Shown: in pieces, positions 32,742 to 38,020 of the stretch
Position numbering within the stretch: position 1 is the first letter of the stretch
How the letters are laid out: each line of letters opens with the position of its first letter
Assembly: GCA_017480495.1 (NCBI GenBank)
Contig: JAFVAQ010000020.1
Location: 1-38,020, forward strand
Origin: Eubacterium sp.
Lineage (GTDB): Bacteria; Bacillota; Clostridia; Lachnospirales; Lachnospiraceae
Direction of reading: 5' to 3'
DNA length: 38,020 bases
The notes under the pieces: generated by a model
Database searches by the model: none
What the model was told of the DNA's origin: nothing
Seen by the model: the letters and a program-made list of their open reading frames with translations, nothing else
Program-made: the position numbers and the translations under genes

Positions 32742-35700
32742 TTAATCTACAATATATGTATCTGGATAATCAACATCATCTTCTACCATGATCAAGAATT
32801 TCGTATCTAGTGAGTTCTCACCATTTGAACTCTCTAGATAATATCCTTTACGTGACTCTGCGCTGGTCTGATAATTGATCGGATCATTTGTAAGTCCACT
32901 GATACCTGTTGTCCTAAATGTATTTACCTTATAGAATTCAAGAGAATATGTATCACCCGCCTTGACAGACTGCAGCTTCAATGGCCACGTGGTGATAACA
33001 TTATTAAGTGTACTTGGATCTGGATCAGGCTCCTTTGTGTATATCGCAAGTGATCCTTCAGATGTATAATTTGTAGTTAAATCCCTTAATGAATTATTTG
33101 TATATACATAATTAAGGTATTCCATATAATTATCAATATCACCATCATCTGTACTACTATAATATGCTGAATATACAAGTGCGGCATAACTTACGAAATT
33201 TTCAAATGTATCAAATTTTCCACTCATTGAAACTACCCATGGATGATATTCTGCGCACTTTGGATTTACATTTTCAACATCCTCCTCATTATCATAGAAA
33301 TATTGCATATATGGACCAAAATTTGTAATAAATGAAGTTGTATAACCCTCTACAAAATATTTCTTAAAGTTAATATTCTTAAATGAATGATCATCAGTAT
33401 CATCCTGTATCTCAGGCACTTCAACTACAGGTATGTCAGACTCATTTCCGAATATGTAGAAGTTTCGTGTAAGATTATTCTCAGCAGGTGCGATTGGTGT
33501 ATCACTAAGTCCTCCAGCTTCTAAATTCCTGGTAATAGTACCTACCACCCCACCAGCAATTCCATAGCTAGACGATCCACTTATCTGGGCATAATTCCTG
33601 CAAAGCACCACTGTATCTAAACCACTTGGGGAAGCAACGATACCTGCTGCTGTAGAATTAGCTGAATTTACATCGCCAAGATTGATACTCTTTTCAATAG
33701 TGGAAGCACCACCTTGAGCCGCTGCAATACCAGATGCTGTACCATTTGTTGATTCAATGATACCTTGATTCTGAACATACTTGATAATACCTTCGCAGCC
33801 ATTTGCAAGAGTTCCGTTTACCCCTACAAACGCCGCTACATTTGCATTATCATAAGTATAATCTGTATAACTAATCAAATAATTACTAACTGTCTCTATT
33901 CCCATAGTGTCAGTTGAGTAGTCACCTGATACAACACCTGCGTTAACCTCTGCTAGGCCACCTATGTATGTACCTTTTGAAGTATAATTATCATTATTTT
34001 TAGTATTTGCCGAGTTTACTATTCTCATTCCTCTTGGGATTCTTCCAATAACTCCACCGAGATATGAATAAACAGCATTCTTATCAGATGCCTCGTTTAT
34101 CATAGATCCAGGAATTGAATTTGTAACCTTTAGATTTCCAGAATTAACAAATCCCTTAACAGTTATATTTAGACCATTAGGAACATATCCAAAGAGTCCT
34201 CCTGCGCCAAACCCCGATGTGACATTAACCTTATTAGAATACTCGCCCATATTACCATAATTATCAAAATCGATGGTCACGCTTCTACTAGTCGCCTTAT
34301 CAAATAAATCATCAGTTGCATTGTCAGCTTGCACTATATTATTAAATGTACCGCGAATTCTATCTGATTCGCTACCTGAATATACGCATAATTCATTAGC
34401 CAACTTAAACGGCTTACCATTATGATTAAAGAATTCTTCATGATTCTTTGATGTGAGTGAATATAAGCCTACTAAACCACCAGCATAAGATACTGCACTT
34501 ACACTTACATCATCACCAACTCTAATCCTCTTAACAAAAGATATACTTGCATTGTTAGTGCTTTCAGCGATACAACCTGCCAGTCCACCCACAAAATAGT
34601 CGCCTTTTATATCAACATGATCAAAATCAATGACGCTGTCCTTATCAGGAATGTCAATGTTATTTGCAGATGAATAACCTAGTATACCGCCTACAAAGCA
34701 TGCTCCGTATACTCTTACCCTATCCTCAGTATTTAAATCTAAAGAAAAATTAATTCTACCAGCATCATGTCCTGAATAGTATGCATCAATTCCAGCATAT
34801 CCTCCAACCGAATATCTGCCACATACAGTATATCCATCTGTTATAGGAGAATTATTTTTAAATAAGGCATCTATCTGGATTCTTCCTACAATACCACCAA
34901 CACAATCCTCTCCTAATACAAACATTCCACTAGAAGAACTATCTTTTTTATATGGATATACATTATTGATAAATGGACGATCTCCACTGTTTATTATCCC
35001 AATCATCCCACCAACATAAGTCTGTCCAAATACTACAGCATCTACAAACGATGCGGAATCACTATCACGATTAATCTCAATTTCACTTCCACCTAAACCT
35101 CTTTGATAGCCAGCGATACCACCTACAGAAACACCACCAAACTTACTTGTTTTAGAAGAAGCAACAACTGCATCTATATCTATATTCGAATAATCAATAT
35201 CATCTTTAATTATAGTTCGTACAATGAATTTTTTTACTGACTCGGACTGAATATTATCTGTATTCTCAAGCTTTAAGCTTGACATTCCTACTATTCCGCC
35301 GACATTACCACAATAGTTATCTTTTGATACTGGCTGGCTCCACCAATCGCTTGTCAAGAAAGCAAATGAATCAGGAACTTTGTCACCAGCATATGGCATT
35401 TCCTTTAAACATAACACAATTCCAGTATTAAGCACATTTTTTACTAGAGCAGGACTACTCTCTTCACCAGTTTTTCTATTGCTTACTTCAGGATATCTGA
35501 CAGACGGATTTCTGTACCAAAGGGTTTTGTCTTTATAATACCCAAGTCCCGTTGCACCGGCGATTCCTCCGACCATTGCGGATCCAATAACATTATTATA
35601 GTTAGTGGCAGCATATATCCTGCCAGGATATCCATCAGAGCTAATGCCTGCATCGCCCTGGTCAAATCTTGAACTGTCTGAACAACCTACAATTCCTCCA

Positions 35701-38020
35701 ACATATCTGTGTCCGAGAACCAAAGTCTTAGCCACTCCATCCTCAGTCTCTATATCGTCAGGCTTTGCATTACAATTTTCAAATGCTGTAAGTCTTGCAT
35801 AGCCAACAAGTCCGCCTACATAATTATCATATTTAGCTCTATTATAATTTTCATCGACAATCTGTTCTAAGTCAAAGTCATTATCATCGTATTGTACATA
35901 ACTCTGACAATTTTTCACAATAATATTTGCGTCGCCATCTTTTAAGTAGGAATCACAAATAACAGGATATAAATTAGAGCCCGACACTTTAAATTTGCCA
36001 TTATCATAGTCGAACATAATTCCATCCATGGTTACCCCCGCTATACCACCGATGAACGCGCACCCTTGTAATGATTGATCTTCAAAGCCCGTACCACCAT
36101 TATTTGCTATTCTGATTTTAACCTTACCCATTAGATTATATGTGAGATCATCGCCCTTTACTAATCCACGATTCTTGCAACTCTCTATAGTAATAGTATC
36201 ATTTCTCTCAACCTCAGTACCTGTCATTGATAGATACGAATCAGTAATCTCGTATCCATCATGATAGTAATAATATCGATTAATAATGTCACGATAGGCA
36301 CTTACCTCTGCCCCATCATACGTAGCATTTGAATATATATTATTAAAGCTTTCATTCACTCCAGTCTTATCGGTGACGAATCTTACATATGCTCTTCCTA
36401 GAATACCACCTACATTCTCAAGTCCAGATACAGTAGCATAATTAGTCATACCTGATATTACGCTATTTCGATTTCCACCAGCAACAACGTATGACTGACG
36501 ACCTATAATACCACCTACATCAGTTCGTCCATTTATTTTTGATACACCAGCATCATCTGGATCATCTGATCCTTCCGTCATGTCAAGAACAGTAAGTCCC
36601 GAAATCTTACCTAGGTTATTACCAGCAAAACCTCCTACCATACATGTATAAATAATATTGTTTGAACTAGCGCTACCTGCTAGTGTTGCCATAAGTCCCT
36701 GAACAACATGTCTGTTTAAGGATATATTTTCAATACTTCCTTGATTCTCTGCAAAGAGACCAAGAGGCATCTTACCGGCTCTGGCCGCATGCATTCCACT
36801 TGAGTCTAAGGCTGTATATCCAGTTTCATATCCTTGAGTAGCTGTATAATTTTTACTTGTACGACAAGAATCCATGATATCTTTTCCATAGACACCATAG
36901 ATAATATTTCCAGCAATAGTAATGTTAAGATCACTTATGGAATAACTGTCTCCCGCTCCACCATAAGCTACTTCCTGAGTAAATATATCATTTTTATCAA
37001 GCTTTCTAAATCCAGGGAATGGATAATCTGCCGTTGTTGTTCCAGATACCTCGGCAACCGTTCCTTTATAATTGATTCCAGAAACTGTTGCATTACTAAT
37101 AGTCGACGAATCAAGGAAATAATTAACACCCGAAGTTCCGCTTTTTCCAACAAATTCATTCCAGCTGATATTATCTATAAGCTTAAATGTATCCTTTTTT
37201 GACTCCTGAGATTTATAGTCCGACTCATATCTAATATTATAGAAATGACGCATATTTGAAATCTCATATACATCCGTTTCTGTCTTCTCATGAGATGCGA
37301 AAGTTGGACATTCGCCCTTTGGAGTGCTCTCATTAATATGTTTTACAGTTGGATCTTCGCTGTAACTATCTATCTTGCTAGCAAGTGACTCAGCAGGCAT
37401 TCCCATTGCGTCTGATTTAATTACATCAAGATTTGCATATATATAGTTCACGCTATTTGAAAGACCAAATCTATAGAAGCTGTATGTGTTTCTAAATGCC
37501 TCATCATTATCTTCTGTATAGTTATGCCCTTCTTTTCCTTTGAAATAAATAGAATTGCTGTAAGCTAAGGATTGAGCCTGCACATCTGCTGCATCTAAGA
37601 TAATATAAATCTCAAAGCCTGCACCTTTACTTACTTTGAAAGCTGGGATTCTAAAAGTCTCTATTCCTCCACCGCTCTTTGCATATTTGCCAACACTTCC
37701 CTCTGGAAATGAAGCTTGTATATCGATTGTATTTTGAGATGCATTCTGCAGACCGTCTTTAATAGATGTTGCCTGATTAATGTCACTATTTTTGATTGAA
37801 AAACTCATTACATTGTCGGAGGTGTCACCATCAAATAAATTGAATTCAAGGGTATCTTTTTCCTCTAATTCATTCTTAGTATCCTCAACAACAAGCATAA
37901 ATGTATTACCGTTATCGATTCTTAGCTTCAAATCCATATCTATAGTGCCACGACCACGAACCTTTTGTGAAAGAGTATCAACACTAAAGTATCCCAGCAT
38001 CATACTCTCGCGTTCCTGAA
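32742..38020 (-). CDS. Giant GLUG-repeat surface protein of the pilus locus (5' end outside the window)
   Basis: At least 1758 residues; the frame is open to the window edge (QERES before the first visible Met at 38003), so the true start lies outside. The protein has about twenty irregular copies of a motif of the form (Y/F/N/S)VGG(I/L)(V/A/L)G, e.g. YVGGIVGCSD, FVGGLAGCIA, NVGGIVGMSS, SVGGIAGYQR. This resembles GLUG repeats, which build beta-helical adhesins. Spacing is roughly 40-90 residues and many units carry Asp/Asn-rich loops. No LPXTG or C-terminal membrane anchor is seen. Lying first in the minor-pilin gene run, it may be a pilus-tip adhesin; an N-terminal pilin-like helix would be expected outside the window (untested). 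Confidence 0.85.
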   Translation of the reverse strand, partial: QERESMMLGYFSVDTLSQKVRGRGTIDMDLKLRIDNGNTFMLVVEDTKNELEEKDTLEFNLFDGDTSDNVMSFSIKNSDINQATSIKDGLQNASQNTIDIQASFPEGSVGKYAKSGGGIETFRIPAFKVSKGAGFEIYIILDAADVQAQSLAYSNSIYFKGKEGHNYTEDNDEAFRNTYSFYRFGLSNSVNYIYANLDVIKSDAMGMPAESLASKIDSYSEDPTVKHINESTPKGECPTFASHEKTETDVYEISNMRHFYNIRYESDYKSQESKKDTFKLIDNISWNEFVGKSGTSGVNYFLDSSTISNATVSGINYKGTVAEVSGTTTADYPFPGFRKLDKNDIFTQEVAYGGAGDSYSISDLNITIAGNIIYGVYGKDIMDSCRTSKNYTATQGYETGYTALDSSGMHAARAGKMPLGLFAENQGSIENISLNRHVVQGLMATLAGSASSNNIIYTCMVGGFAGNNLGKISGLTVLDMTEGSDDPDDAGVSKINGRTDVGGIIGRQSYVVAGGNRNSVISGMTNYATVSGLENVGGILGRAYVRFVTDKTGVNESFNNIYSNATYDGAEVSAYRDIINRYYYYHDGYEITDSYLSMTGTEVERNDTITIESCKNRGLVKGDDLTYNLMGKVKIRIANNGGTGFEDQSLQGCAFIGGIAGVTMDGIMFDYDNGKFKVSGSNLYPVICDSYLKDGDANIIVKNCQSYVQYDDNDFDLEQIVDENYNRAKYDNYVGGLVGYARLTAFENCNAKPDDIETEDGVAKTLVLGHRYVGGIVGCSDSSRFDQGDAGISSDGYPGRIYAATNYNNVIGSAMVGGIAGATGLGYYKDKTLWYRNPSVRYPEVSNRKTGEESSPALVKNVLNTGIVLCLKEMPYAGDKVPDSFAFLTSDWWSQPVSKDNYCGNVGGIVGMSSLKLENTDNIQSESVKKFIVRTIIKDDIDYSNIDIDAVVASSKTSKFGGVSVGGIAGYQRGLGGSEIEINRDSDSASFVDAVVFGQTYVGGMIGIINSGDRPFINNVYPYKKDSSSSGMFVLGEDCVGGIVGRIQIDALFKNNSPITDGYTVCGRYSVGGYAGIDAYYSGHDAGRINFSLDLNTEDRVRVYGACFVGGILGYSSANNIDIPDKDSVIDFDHVDIKGDYFVGGLAGCIAESTNNASISFVKRIRVGDDVSVSAVSYAGGLVGLYSLTSKNHEEFFNHNGKPFKLANELCVYSGSESDRIRGTFNNIVQADNATDDLFDKATSRSVTIDFDNYGNMGEYSNKVNVTSGFGAGGLFGYVPNGLNITVKGFVNSGNLKVTNSIPGSMINEASDKNAVYSYLGGVIGRIPRGMRIVNSANTKNNDNYTSKGTYIGGLAEVNAGVVSGDYSTDTMGIETVSNYLISYTDYTYDNANVAAFVGVNGTLANGCEGIIKYVQNQGIIESTNGTASGIAAAQGGASTIEKSINLGDVNSANSTAAGIVASPSGLDTVVLCRNYAQISGSSSYGIAGGVVGTITRNLEAGGLSDTPIAPAENNLTRNFYIFGNESDIPVVEVPEIQDDTDDHSFKNINFKKYFVEGYTTSFITNFGPYMQYFYDNEEDVENVNPKCAEYHPWVVSMSGKFDTFENFVSYAALVYSAYYSSTDDGDIDNYMEYLNYVYTNNSLRDLTTNYTSEGSLAIYTKEPDPDPSTLNNVITTWPLKLQSVKAGDTYSLEFYKVNTFRTTGISGLTNDPINYQTSAESRKGYYLESSNGENSLDTKFLIMVEDDVDYPDTYIVD

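Overview
The window looks like a chromosomal piece of an AT-rich Firmicute, most probably a Lachnospiraceae member related to Butyrivibrio or Pseudobutyrivibrio. This is inferred from the AT-rich sequence, AGGAGG-type ribosome binding sites, the rpmE-DUF1385-prmC-prfA gene order, a cellobiose 2-epimerase, cytoplasmic LacI-sensor/GGDEF regulators and a Gram-positive type IV pilus-like cluster. No rRNA, tRNA, CRISPR array, transposase or phage gene was recognised. All genes but one are on the minus strand, so the reading order is from high to low coordinates.

Right part (22.7-38.0 kb): a pilus-like assembly locus. In transcription order it encodes a giant GLUG-repeat surface protein (5' end outside the window), a PilX/GspK-like protein, two prepilin-like proteins, an AAA-ATPase/PD-(D/E)XK nuclease gene that looks inserted, a pilin-shaped protein without a cleavage motif, and a prepilin-peptidase-like protein lacking the protease half. 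After a strong internal promoter come PilC, a PilM-PilN fusion, PilO and PilB. The probable major prepilin (21.9-22.3 kb) has its own promoter and terminator. No retraction ATPase (PilT) and no complete prepilin peptidase lie in the window.

Centre (12.3-21.7 kb): a AAA+ ATPase with an iterated palindromic repeat in front of it and a GT-C-type membrane glycosyltransferase lie downstream of the pilin. They converge, through a shared bidirectional terminator, on the only plus-strand gene, a LacI-type-sensor/GGDEF protein. Divergent from that gene is a tight operon: cellobiose 2-epimerase, trpS, mntP and cls.

Left-centre (7.6-12.2 kb): a translation cluster, rpmE, a DUF1385 membrane protein, prmC and prfA, followed by a zinc-ribbon membrane protein with its own promoter and terminator. 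The rpmE promoter is about 270 nt upstream of the start codon, and the leader can fold into an elaborate multi-branched RNA. Spacers in this cluster hold short inverted-repeat elements.

Left (0.3-7.5 kb): a three-gene signalling operon: a REC-GGDEF-(degenerate GGDEF)-REC protein, a hybrid kinase with an HPt domain and an acidic repeat tail, and a hybrid kinase fused to a complete DegV fatty-acid-binding domain. The first 309 bases hold a leftward promoter with palindromes for a gene beyond the window.

The most notable observations are the kinase-DegV fusion, the structured rpmE leader, the ATPase/nuclease gene flanked by a 26-bp direct repeat inside the pilus operon, and the unusual composition of the pilus machinery.
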